From Endomychus coccineus (Eukaryota; Arthropoda; Insecta; Coleoptera; Endomychidae): a stretch of DNA of 64,000 bases. Both the position numbers and the translations under genes were made by a program. The notes under the pieces were generated by a model that searched no databases, was not told the origin of the DNA, and was given only the letters and a program-made list of their open reading frames with translations. The stretch covers positions 3,224,001 to 3,288,000 of the forward strand of contig OY294072.1 in the NCBI GenBank assembly GCA_958510875.1, read 5' to 3'. Below are positions 50,861 to 62,929 of this stretch, in pieces (position 1 is the first letter of the stretch; every line of letters begins with the position of its first letter).

Positions 50861-52929
50861 TTTAAATTTATACACAACTAAAAATGATTCCAGAATCCTC
50901 TTGGCTAAGCGAGAACACTCCTGGATCTGAAGATGTCATATCTCCAGTTCTCGAGATAAACGCGACAATGTACGAAGCGAACGAATCGTCGATCTAGACG
51001 TTTACATTGAGTATACTAAAATCGTTATCAGAACAGCTATCGACGTGTACTATGGATAGGCATATTCAGAAATGTGAATTGAATTTGAATCCGGCACTAG
51101 AGAAAATGTTGGAAACCTCTTATCTTAACGAGTACACTCCTGGATCTGAAGATGTCATATCTCCAGTTTTCGAGATCAACGAGACAATGTACGAAGCGAA
51201 AGAAACGGCGATCTAGACGATCACATTGAGTATACTAAAATCGTTATCAGAACAGCTATCGTCATGAGCTATGAGTAGGCATATTCAGAAATGTGAATTA
51301 AATTTGAATCCGGCAATAGAGAATATTTTAGAATCCTTTCGGCTAAACGCGTACACTCCTGGATCTGAAGATGTCATATCTTCAGTTCTCGAGATAAACG
51401 TAACAATGGACGAAGCAAACGTATCGTTGATCTAGACGTTTACGTTGGGTATACTAAAATCGCTATCAGAACAGCTATCGACATGAACTATGGTTAGGCA
51501 TATCCAGGAATGTGTCCTAAACTTGAACTTGAAAATGATTCCAGAATACTGTTGGCTACACGCGTACGCTCCTGGATCCGAAAACGTCATATCTCCAGTT
51601 TTCGAGATAAACGCGACAATGTACCAAGCGATAGAAACGTCGATCTAGACGATCACATTGAGTATACTAAAATCTTTATCAGAACAGCTATCGACATGAG
51701 CTATGGGTAGGCATATTCAGAAATGTGAATTGAATTTGAATCCGGCACTAGAGAAGATTTCAGAATCCTCTAGGTAGAACGAGTTCACTCCTGGATCTGA
51801 AGATGTCATATCTTCAAATTTCGAGATGGACGCGACAATATACGAAGCGAACGAGTCGTCGATCTAAATGTTCACATTGGGTATACTAAAATCGTTATAA
51901 GAACGAATGTGTTTTAAATTTGAATCCGAGACTAAAAATTATTCTAGAATCCTTCTGGCTGAACGCGTACACTCCTGGTTCTGAAGATATCATATCTTCA
52001 GTTTTCGAGATGAACGCGACATTAAACGAAGAGAACGAGTCGTCGATCTAAATGTTCACATTGGGTATACTAAAATCGTTATAAGAACAACTATTGACAT
52101 GACCTATGTGTCGGATTGTTCAGAAATATATTTCAAGTTTGAATACGGGTCTAAAAATGATTTTAAAATCCTCTAGGCTGAACGCGTACACTCCTGGATC
52201 ATGTAATACCTTCAGTTTTCGAGATTAACGCGACAATGTATGGAGCGAATGAATCGTCGATCTAGACGTTCTCATTGAGTATCAATCATTGAGTATACTG
52301 AAATCGTTATTAGAACAGCTATCGACATGAACTATGGGTCAGCATATTCAGAAATGTGTTTTAAATTTGGATACGGCACTAAAAATTATTCCAAAATACT
52401 ATTGACTGAACGCGTACACTCCTTGATCGAGGGTGCCATATCTTCAAATTTCGACATAAACGCGACGTCGCGAAGCGAACGAATCGTCGATCTGGACGTT
52501 TACATTGGGTATACTTAAATAGTTATAAGAACAGCTATCGACAATAACTATGAGTCGACATATCCAGAAATGTGTTTCAAATTCGATTCCGGCTATGAAA
52601 ATGATTTGAAAATCCTCTTGGCTAAACGCGTACCTACACTACTGGATCTGAAGATGTCAAATCTTCAGTTTTCGAGATAACGCGATAAAGTACGAAGCGA
52701 ACGAGTCGTCGATCTAGACGTTTACATTGGGTATACCGAAATCGTTATTAGGACAGCTATCGACATGAACTATGGGTCGGGATGTTTTGAAATACGTTTC
52801 AAATTTGAATCCGGGACTAAAAATGATTTCAAAATCTTCTTGTCTAAATGCGTACACTCCCGAATCTGAAGATGTCATATCTTCAGTTTTCGAGATAAAC
52901 GCGAAAATGTACGAAGCGAATGAATCGTC

Positions 52930-54500
52930 GATCTAGACGATCACATTGAGTATACTAAAATCTTCATCAGAATAGCTATCGACATGAGCTATGGGTAGGC
53001 ATATTCAGAAATGTGAATTAAATTTGAATCCGTCACTAGAGAAGATTTTGGAATCCTCTTGGCTGAACGAGTACACTCCTGGATCTGAAGATGTCATATT
53101 TCCAAATTTCGAGATGAACGCGACAATGTACGAAGCGAACGAATCGTCGATCTGGACGTTTAGATTGGGTATACTTGAATCGTTATTAGAGCAGCTATCG
53201 ACATTAACTATGAGTCTGCATAGTTATGTGTTTTAAATTCAAATTCGGGACTTAAAATGATATCAGAATCCTTTTGGCTAAACGCGTACACTCCTGGTTC
53301 TGAAGATATCATATCTTCAGTTTTCGAGATGAACGCGACATTTAACGAAGAGAACGAGTCGTCGATCTAAATGTTTACACATTGAGTATACTGAAATCGT
53401 TATAAGAACAGCTATTGACATGACCTATGTGTCGGGTTGTTCAGAAATTTATTTCCTGTTTTTGAGATAAACGCGACAATGTACGAAGCGAATGAATCGT
53501 CGATCTAGATGTTCATATTAAGTGAACTAAAATCATTATTAGAACAGCTGTCGACATGAATTATGAGTCGGGATGTTCATAAATATGTTGGACACGGGAC
53601 TAAAAATGATTCCAGAATCCTCTTGGCTGAACGCGTACACTCCTGGATCTGAAGATGTCATATCTTCAGTTTTCGAGATAAACGCGACAATGGACGAAGC
53701 GATCAAAACGTCGATCTAGATGATCACATTGAGTATACTAAAATCTCCATCAGAATAGCTATCGACATGAGCTATGGGTAGGCATATTCAGAAATGTGAA
53801 TTAAATTTGAATCCGTCACTAGAGAAGATTTTGGAATCCTCTTGGCTGAACGAGTAAACTCCTGGATCTGAAGATGTCATATTTCCAAATTTCGAGATGA
53901 ACGCGACAATGTACGAAGCGAAAGAATTGTCGATCTGGACGTTTAGATTGGGTATACTTTAATCGTTATTAGAGCAGCTATCGACATTAACTATGAGTCT
54001 GCATAGTTATGTGTTTTGAATTCAAATTCGGGACTTAAAATGATATCAGAATCCTTTCGGCTAAACGCGTACACTCCTGGTTCTGAAGATATCATATCTT
54101 CAGTTTTCGAGATGAACGCGACATCTAACGAAGAGAACGAGTCGTCGATCTAAATGTTTACACATTGAGTATACTGAAATCGTTATAAGAACAGCTATTG
54201 ACATGACCTATGTGTCGGGTTGTTCAGAAATTTATTTCCTGTTTTCGAGATAAACGCGACAATGTACGAAGCGAATGAATCGTCGATCTAGACGTTCATA
54301 TTAAGTGAACTAAAATCATTATTAGAAAAGCTATGGACATGAATTATGAGTCGGGATGTTCATAAATATGTTCTAAATTTGGACACGGGACTAAAAATGA
54401 TTCCAGAATCCTCTTGGCTAAAAGCGTACACTCCTGGATCTGAAGATGTCATATCATCAGTTTTCGAGATAAACGCGACAATGTACGAAGCAAATGAATC
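52930..54500. repeat. Satellite tandem duplication of about 781 bp
   Basis: The series starting at GATCACATTGAGTATACTAA (about 52938) repeats at about 53719. Shared marks are CCGTCACTAGAGAAGATTTT (53031/53812), TTTACACATTGAGTATACTG (53383/54164) and TTCAGAAATTTATTTCCTG. Differences are few, so it is a recent event. Confidence 0.85.
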
Positions 54501-57500
54501 GTCGATTCAGACGTTTACATTGGATATACCAAAATCTTTATAAGAACAGCTATTGACATGAACAATGAAACGGCATAGTTATGTGTTTTAAATTAAAATC
54601 TGGGAATAAAAATGATTTTAGAATCCTTTTGGCTAAACGCGTACACTCCTGTTTCTGAAGATATCATATCTTCAGTTTCCGAGATGAACGCGACATTAAA
54701 CGGAGAGAACGAGTCGTCTATCTAAATGTTTACATTGGGTATACTAAAATCGTTATAAGAACAGCTATTGACATGACCTATGTGTCGGGTTGTTCAGAAA
54801 TATATTTTAAAATTGAATCCGGGTCTAGAAATGATTCTAGAATCCTCTAGGCTGAATGGGTTCACTCCTGGATCATGTCATATCTTCAGTTTTCGAGATA
54901 AACGCGACAATGTATGGAGCGAATGAATCGTCGATCTAGACGTTTTCATTGAGTATACTGAAATCGTTATTAGAACAGCTATCGACATGAACTATGGGTC
55001 AGCATATTCAGAAATGTGTTTTAAATTTGAATACAGCACTACAAATTATTTCAGAACACTATTGACTGAACGCGTACACTCCTGGATCTGAGGATGTCAT
55101 ATCTTCAAATTTCGAGATAAACGCGACAACGAAGCGAACGAATCGTCGATATAGACGTTTACATTGGGTATACTTGAATCGTTATAAGAACAGCTATCGA
55201 CAATAACTATGAGTCGACATATCCGGGAATGTGTTTTGAATTTGAATCCGGCTATAAAAATGATTTGAGAATCCTCTTGGCTAAACGCGTACCTACACTA
55301 CTGGATCTTCAGTTTTCGAGATAAACGCGACAATGTATGAAGCGAATGAATCGTCGATCTAGACACTAACATTGAGTATACTAAAATCGTCATAGAACAG
55401 CTATTCACATGAACTATGGGTTGGGATTATCGGTAATATGTTTTGAATTTGAATCCGGTACTGAAAATAATTTTATAATTCTCTCGACTAAACACGTACA
55501 CTCCTGGATCTGAAGATGTCATATCTTCTGTATTCGAGATGAACGAGTTGATGTACGACGCGAACGAATCGTCGATGTAGACGTTCACATTGGGTGTACT
55601 GAAATCGTAGCGAATGAATTGTCGATCTAGTTGTTCACATTGGGTATACTGAAATTGTTATGAGAACAGATATTGACATGAACTATGGGTCGGATGTTCA
55701 GAAATATGTTTTAAATTTAAATACGGGACAAAAATTATTCAACAATTCTTTCGGCTAAACGCGTACATTCCTGGATCTGAAGATGTCATATCTTCATTGT
55801 TCGAGATAAACGACACAATGTACGAAGTGAACGAATCGTCGATCTAGACGTTTACATTGAGTATACTAAAATCGTTATTAGATCAGATTTCGACATGAAC
55901 TATGAGTCGGGATGTTCAGAAATATGTTCCGAATTTGAATCCGGGACTGAAAATGATTTCAGAATCCTCTTGGCTGAACGCGTACTCTCCTGGATCTGGA
56001 AATGTCGTTTCTTCAGTTTTTGAGATAAACGCGACGATGAACGGAACGAATGAATCGTCAATCTAGAAGTTCACATCGGGTATACTCAAATCGTTATTAG
56101 AACAGCTATCGACATGAACTATGGGTCGGGATGTTCAGAAATATTATTTAAATTTGAATTCGGGACTAAAATGATTTCAAAATCCTCTTGGCTGAACGCG
56201 TACACTCCTGGATCTGAACATGTCATATCTTCAGTTTTCGAGATAAACGCGACAATGTACAAAGCGAATGAATCATCGATCTAGACGTTCACATTAAGTG
56301 AACTAAAATCATTATTAGAACAGCTATCGACATGAATTATGGGTCTAGATGTTCTTGAATATGTTTTAAATTTGAACCCGGAAATAAAAATGATTCCAGA
56401 ATCCTGTTGGCTAAGCGCGTACACTCTTGGATCTGAAGATGACATTTCTTCAGTTCTCGAGATAAACGCGACAACGTACGAAGCGAACGAATCGTCGATC
56501 TAGACGCTTACATTGGGTATACTCAAATCGTTATTAGAACAGCTATCGACATTGACTATGCGTTGGCATATTCAGAAATGTGTTCTAATTTGAACTCAGG
56601 ACTAAAAAAGATTTTTGAATCCTGTTGGCTGAATGCGTACACTCTTGGATCTGAAGATGTCATTTCTTCAGTTTCCGAGATAAACGCGACAATGTACGAA
56701 GTTAAAGAAACGTTGATCTAGACGTTCACATTGAGTATACTAAAATCGTTATCAGAACAGCTATCGACATGAACTATGAGTCACCATATTCAGAGATGTG
56801 TTTTAAAATTGAATACGGCTATAAAAATTATTTGAAAATGCTCTTGGCTAGACGCGTACCTACACTACTGGATCTGAAGATGTCATATCTTCAGTTTCCG
56901 AGATAACGCGACAAAGTACAAAGCGAACGAGTCGTCGATCTAGACGTTTACATTGAGTATACTTAAATTGTTATTCGAATAGCTATCGCCATTAACTATG
57001 GGTCGGGATGTTCAGAAATATGTTTTAAATAAGGACCCGGGACAGAGAATGATTTCAGAATCCTCTTGGCTGAATGCGTACACTCCTGAATCAGGGGATG
57101 TCATATCTTCAGTTAACGAGATAAACGCGACAATGTACGAAGCGAACGAATCGTCGATCTGGACGTTAACATTGGGTATACTTAGGTCGTTCTTAGAAAA
57201 GCTATCGACATGAACTATGAGTCGGAATGTTCAGAAATATGTTTTAAATTTGGATCCGGGGCTAGAAATGATTCCAGAATCCTCTTGACTCAACGCGTAC
57301 ACTCCTGCATCTGAAGATGTCATATCTTCAGTTTTCGAGATAAACGCAACAATGTACGAAGCGAATGAATCGTCGATCTAGACGTTCTCATTGAGTATAC
57401 TGAAATCGTTATCAGAACAGTTATCGACATCAACTATGGGTCAGCAAATTCAGAAATGTGTTTTGAATTTGAATCCGGCACTAAAAATTATTTTAGAATC

Positions 57501-58388
57501 CTCTTGACTGAACGCGTAAACTTCTGGATCTGAAGATGTCATATCTTCAAATTTCGAGATAAACGCGACAATGTACGAAGCGAACGAATCGTCGATCTAG
57601 ATGTTTACATTGGGTATACTTAAATCGTTATTAGAACAGCCAACGACAATAACTATGAGTCGGCATATCCAGGAATGTGTTCTAAATTTGAACTCGGGAC
57701 TAAAAATGATTTCAGAATACTCTTGGCTAAACCAGTACACTCCAGGATCTGAACATGTCATATCTGCAGTTTTCGAGAAAAACGCGACAATGTACGAAAC
57801 AAACTAATCGTCGATCTAGACGTTTACATTGGGTATACTAAAATTATTATAAGAACAGCTAATGACATAACATCGAGTATATTTGAATCGTTATTAGAAC
57901 AGCTATCGCAACTAACTATGGGTCGGGATGTTAAAGAATATGTTCTAGATTTGAATCCGGACTAAAACTGATTTCAGAATCCTCTTGTATCAACGCGTAC
58001 ACTCCTGGATCTGGAGATGTCATATCTTCAGTATTCGAGATGAACGCGACAATGTACGAATCGAATGAATCGTCGATCTATTTAAATTGAGTGAACTTAA
58101 ATCTTTATCAGAACAGCTATCGACATGAATTATAGGTCGGAATGTTCAAAAATATGTTCTTAATTTGAATCCGGGACTAAAAATGATTTTAGAATCCTTT
58201 TGGCTCAACACGTGCACTCCTGGATCATGTCATATCTTCAGTTTTCGAGATACACGCGACAATGTATGGAGTGAATGAATCGTATATCTAGACGTTTACA
58301 TTGGGTATACTAAAATCGTCATAAAACAGCTATTGACATGAACTATGAGTCGGGATTATCGGAAATATGTTTTGAATTTGAATCCGGA

Positions 58389-58586
58389 GTAGATGAACAG
58401 GACGAGTTCTCCACCAGGATATCCGGTCTCCACTTCCGGTCTAGCTGTCGATGTGCATCCGGTGCATGAGCTCGTCCTTATCAGTTTTGAAAGGATGTAG
58501 GTGATAAGGATCTTATTTTATTTGTAAAGAGTATACAGGGTGTGTTCAAAAAGTGTGTCACATGTACAGGGTCACGTGACTAACAC
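58389..58586. other. Junction region between satellite and unique sequence
   Basis: The satellite stops after GAATCCGG and unrelated sequence begins AGTAGATGAACAGGACGAG. It contains an imperfect repeated GACGAG / ATCCGGT pattern and ACAGGGTGTGTTCAAAAAGTG, a phrase common near ends of insect interspersed repeats. No gene is seen. It may be the left end of the element carrying the genes at 59381-64000, but no second end is in the window. Confidence 0.5.
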
Positions 58587-59000
58587 ATGGCAGCATGGCG
58601 GCCCTAAGGTCCAACTGTCATGGCGACCATAAGGTCCAGCTGTCATGGCGAGCATAAGAACCAGCTGTCATGGCGACCATAAGAACCAGCTGTCATGGCG
58701 TCCATAAGGACCAGCTGTCATGGCGACCATAAGGACCAGCTGTCATGGCGACCATAAGGTCCAGCTGTCATGACGACCATAAGAACCAACTGTCATGGCG
58801 ACCATAAGAACCAGCTGTCATGGCGTCCATAAGGACCAGCTGTCATGGCGACCATAAGGACCAGCTGTCATGGTGACCATAAGAACCAGCTGTCATGGCG
58901 ACCATAAGAACCAGCTGTCATGGCGACCATAAGAACAAGCTGTCATGGCGTCCATAAGGTCCAGCTGTCATGGCGACCATAAGAACCAGCTGTCATGGTA
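58587..59000. repeat. 25-bp minisatellite (about 16 copies)
   Basis: Unit of 25 bp built from CCAGCTGTCATGGCGACCAT plus AAGAA, AAGGA or AAGGT. The period is exact: TGGCG recurs at 58621, 58646, 58671 and so on. Variants with GCGTCCAT and TGGTGACCAT form their own higher-order pattern. There are no unique spacers, so it is not a CRISPR array. CAGCTG inside each unit is a palindromic E-box-type hexamer. Confidence 0.95.
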
Positions 59001-59215
59001 GACCTAAGGTACAGATTGCTTCGTAGAGATGTCACCACCAAGTGACAGCTGTCATGACAGACCTAAGGTACAGACTGCTTCCTGGAGGGGGCTCCGCCAC
59101 CTCTAGGAAGTAATCTGTACCTTCGGTTCAAAAGGTACAGACTGCTTCATGAAGATGTCACCACCACATGACAGATGTCATCGAAGGTACAGACTGTTTC
59201 GTAGAGGTGGCGCTA
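59000..59215. repeat. Cluster of GGTACAGACTGCTTC repeats, direct and inverted
   Basis: GGTACAGA(C/T)TG(C/T)TTC occurs at about 58998, 59067, 59131 and 59185. The reverse complement GAAGTAATCTGTACC at 59107-59121 forms an imperfect stem of about 22 bp with the copy at 59067, with CTCCGCC in the loop. ATGTCACCACCA also appears twice. No coding sign; function unknown. Confidence 0.75.
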
Positions 59216-59380
59216 CCAGTTCGACTCACCCGACTCATGCGTCTCATGCGACTTTAGCAAATGAAAGATCTACACTCGGGAATCATCGGTTGCAACGTTT
59301 CGTGCGACTCGTACGACTCATCAGACTCGTTCTAGTTTGCATTGATGGTCTTAATTATCGACGAAACAGTTTAGTTCAAG

Positions 59381-59929
59381 ATGAAGTCGGTGGTGGTTGA
59401 CATTCAGAGCTTCCAAATCTCTCAACATACAATGATAGTTAAGGAACTTGCTTTGTTGGATTGTGAAAAGAAGCTAGAAAAATATTTTCTATTCAAGCCA
59501 CCCACACCGCTAAGTGAACTCTCAGAAAATCAAATGAAGCAAGTGATGTTTTGCGAAAAGTATCATGGGATTCCATACAACTCTGGATATCAGGACTATA
59601 TTCGGATGGAGGAAATTTTCAAGGAAAATATTTATCCAAATAGCATCATATACGTTAGTGGTGTGGGCAAAGCCAAATTCATAGTGAAGATTCTCAAAAA
59701 ATTGGGGTTAGATCGTCAGGTGAAAGTGTTGAATTTGAAAGGTAGCTGCCCACAATTTGTTCGAGAAAACTGTAGATATATCTGCCTTCATCACTCTACC
59801 AGCAATAATTCTATGTGCTGCAGTGTAAACAGCTGGAAATTGTTCGAATATGTTACAAAGGAAGATGCCCATCTGGATATATTACGAGGGTTTCAAAAAA
59901 TGGGTATGGGCGGCACTCCACAGAACTGA
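59381..59929 (+). CDS. Uncharacterised protein of a viral/transposon-associated insect family, 182 aa
   Basis: Intact open frame starting MKSVVVDIQSFQ and ending GMGGTPQN. The N-terminal VVVDIQSF, the phrase FKPPTPLSELSENQMKQV, a YHGIPYNSGY block near residue 67 and a strand-like IIYVSGVGKAKF near residue 95 make up a pattern I recall from multicopy, uncharacterised proteins in insect genomes, often in virus-like or selfish DNA. The alternating strand pattern with an early Asp hints at a nuclease-like fold, but that is a guess. There is no signal peptide or membrane segment. A Cys/His-rich C-terminal region (CRYICLHH, CCSVNSW) may bind metal. The start is the first ATG, with AAG before it. 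The next gene's ATG is 11 nt after the stop, which suggests a shared transcript. Confidence 0.7.
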   Translation: MKSVVVDIQSFQISQHTMIVKELALLDCEKKLEKYFLFKPPTPLSELSENQMKQVMFCEKYHGIPYNSGYQDYIRMEEIFKENIYPNSIIYVSGVGKAKFIVKILKKLGLDRQVKVLNLKGSCPQFVRENCRYICLHHSTSNNSMCCSVNSWKLFEYVTKEDAHLDILRGFQKMGMGGTPQN

Positions 59930-59940
59930 CCAGTATTGAT

Positions 59941-60210
59941 ATGTCTTCGGAAGAATACGCACGTAAACTGCTTGAATTCCATATGAAATTAGTAGCACTG
60001 AATAAAGACATAAAATTTTACGAAGATAAAAAGTTAACTATAAATCAACTAGGCAATTTGAGTATACGTGTAGGAGATGGCTGTGCTGAAATCAAATTTC
60101 ATAATCCTATTAGCAATATTGAATGGGGTCCTATATACAAACGTACCACTTCAAGTGAATCGAATTTATATATGTCCCAACAAGGATGCCTTCGCAGAGA
60201 AGGACTGTAA
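59941..60210 (+). CDS. Second ORF of the plus-strand pair, 5' part (89 aa to first stop)
   Basis: Starts MSSEEYARKLLEFHMKLVAL, 11 nt downstream of the previous stop. The first 40 residues look helical and the next part is beta-rich (LSIRVGDGCAEIKF). The frame ends at 60210, but around 60130-60165 the sense seems to pass into the +1 frame, which stays open to 60526. In that frame the residues RIYICPNKDAFAEKDC and FNYKFKLSFHDGSEGDVVNW look like genuine protein. So this is either one gene with a +1 shift (decay, assembly error or programmed) or two overlapping ORFs. No homolog is recognised. I give no joined product. Confidence 0.6.
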   Translation: MSSEEYARKLLEFHMKLVALNKDIKFYEDKKLTINQLGNLSIRVGDGCAEIKFHNPISNIEWGPIYKRTTSSESNLYMSQQGCLRREGL

Positions 60211-60526
60211 TCGAACTGAATGGCAGCCTATGGACCATCAACTAGTTAATGAAAATCACCTAGAGGTATTCTCATACAATATTCCTAAAAGGATGTCAGC
60301 AACTTTCAACTATAAATTCAAGTTATCATTCCATGATGGTAGTGAAGGGGACGTGGTGAATTGGCATCAAACTATAGCCCCAACACCTGTGACGGCAGCA
60401 GCAATCAATTGTCAAAGCAATGCATCTGAAGTCCAACCAACACCACCCCAACCACCACCACAGAAAGAAAATGAAATCTATGCTATGCAATGTTTAATCT
60501 TAGTGCATCATCAGTTTTACTACTGA
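60140..60526 (+). CDS. Second ORF, 3' part in the +1 frame
   Basis: Open frame ending with TGA at 60524-60526. It has Asp/Cys-rich and beta-rich residues followed by a Pro-rich tail (PTPPQPPPQKENE). A signal-like hydrophobic run near 60095 (NFIILLAILNGVL) exists only if the shadow ATG at 60077 is used. I think that is accidental because the overlapping frame is better there. AATAAA lies 45 bp past the stop. Confidence 0.55.
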   Translation, partial: NVPLQVNRIYICPNKDAFAEKDCNRTEWQPMDHQLVNENHLEVFSYNIPKRMSATFNYKFKLSFHDGSEGDVVNWHQTIAPTPVTAAAINCQSNASEVQPTPPQPPPQKENEIYAMQCLILVHHQFYY

Positions 60527-60570
60527 AAATCCTCATTAAAAATGTAAAGAAACGTATTAATAATAATAAT

Positions 60571-60576
60571 AATAAA
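60571..60576 (+). terminator. Poly(A) signal AATAAA for the plus-strand pair
   Basis: AATAAA inside an AAT-rich stretch 45 bp after the stop at 60526. Placement fits cleavage before about 60600, ahead of the convergent minus-strand gene's own signal. Confidence 0.65.
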
Positions 60577-60655
60577 TAATGAAAGGTATTGCTGTCGTTT
60601 GATTTTGAATAGGAGATAGGGAATCAGTTAGATACATACATGTAACTTTTAACTT

Positions 60656-60661
60656 TTTATT
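60656..60661 (-). terminator. Poly(A) signal AATAAA for the minus-strand six-exon gene
   Basis: TTTATT on the plus strand, i.e. AATAAA about 72 nt downstream of the TAG at 60735-60733. It faces the plus-strand signal at 60571, so the two convergent transcripts end about 100 bp apart. Confidence 0.65.
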
Positions 60662-60732
60662 CTTGAATACACACACAAAAAATATTTTACAAAAATTCCT
60701 TAAAAATATATATACAATATAAAATCCTAAAT

Positions 60733-62163
<1,431 letters not shown>

Positions 62164-62628
62164 TTTCACTATGTCACACACCCAGCTTACAAGAATACTA
62201 TTTTTTCCCTATGAAGTACCTAGAGTTTTATACACACAATATTTAATCCAAAGTCCTACGAATTAAATTAGTTCCCAGGAAAAAATGATAAAGTTGTTAT
62301 CGGTTGAGGAAAAAATGTATGCGGATAAATATTTCAAGGAAGTTTCTGCAATCACGCGATTTCAAATAGAATGTAACATCCTGCTTGTGGTTGTAGATCT
62401 TACCAATATGAATATAACAGTCGACCGAGACTTCCTGCTTGTGGTTACAGTTAACTTATTATCATGATATAACAGGCGACGAGACATCCTACATACCGTG
62501 TGAACTAACAGGAAAGTGATAAGAAGTTCCTACAGAACTCGATGTGCGCATACCTCATACCATTATCAAATCATTATTCTACTAGCTTCAGAAGTGTCTA
62601 GACGTGTTTTGTTAGTGCTTAAATCAAG
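62164..62628. promoter_or_regulatory. Divergent intergenic region with short repeats
   Basis: Lies between the minus-strand six-exon gene and the plus-strand 5' UTR exon, and probably holds both promoters. It has an imperfect direct repeat at about 62365-62495: CCTGCTTGTGGTT occurs at 62382 and 62434, and ATATAACAG(T/G)CGAC occurs at 62412 and 62467. A 60-codon open frame here (62285-62467) lies across these repeats and is probably chance. No clear TATA box. Confidence 0.5.
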
Positions 62629-62901
62629 GTGAGTTTATTTATTGACTTGAATATTATATTCATATGTAGAGTTAATTTCTATGTACTGAATATTTATTTT
62701 GCTTTTATTAAAATTGTGCAGGCTAAACTTTAACTTTTTTGAAAGTATTTATTGATCTTCTTTTATACAATTTGATTTGGTAAATATTAATAATAATAAT
62801 TTGGGGTAATTTATTAATTTTCTTTTATTCAATTCGGTGTGGGTAAATTCAACACACACAAAAATAATTCTTCACTGCTAACTTCCATCGATTTGTTTTA
62901 G
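62629..62901 (+). other. Intron in the 5' UTR of the OB-fold-like gene
   Basis: Donor CAAG-GTGAGT at 62629 and acceptor TTTGTTTTAG at 62901 frame a 273-bp AT-rich stretch with a pyrimidine-rich end. The exon following starts 28 nt before the ATG at 62930. The splice sites are strong, though no transcript is available. Confidence 0.65.
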
Positions 62902-62929
62902 ATTTTTAAAAAATAAAGTAAAGTAAAAA

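Larger units (their letters stand above)
39576..58388. repeat. 219-bp satellite array, block C
   Basis: About 86 monomers, the most mixed part of the array. Subfamilies with CTACACTACTGG/GATAACGCG, CATAGTTATGTG, CTGGATCATGTCAT, GGACACGGGACT, AGGCATATTCAGAAATGTGAATT and TCTTCAAATTTCGAG alternate. A 15-bp local duplication gives GAGTATCAATCATTGAGTATAC-like junctions at 47835 and 52276. The array stops at TTTTGAATTTGAATCCGG (58371-58388), in the middle of a monomer. I see no gene inside; the longest open frame is 175 codons at 44694-45221 and is a product of the 73-codon period. Confidence 0.97.

Noticed and set aside
58587..59000. Possible CRISPR array
   Set aside because: Units are head-to-tail 25-mers without unique spacers, in a eukaryotic context. 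This is a minisatellite.
59149..59400. 83-codon open frame before the first plus-strand gene
   Set aside because: Arg- and His-rich low-complexity reading of repeat-derived sequence that overlaps the better supported start at 59381.
62285..62467. 60-codon open frame starting MIKLLSVEEKMYADKYF
   Set aside because: It spans a short duplicated motif in a likely promoter region and has no coding pattern in its second half.
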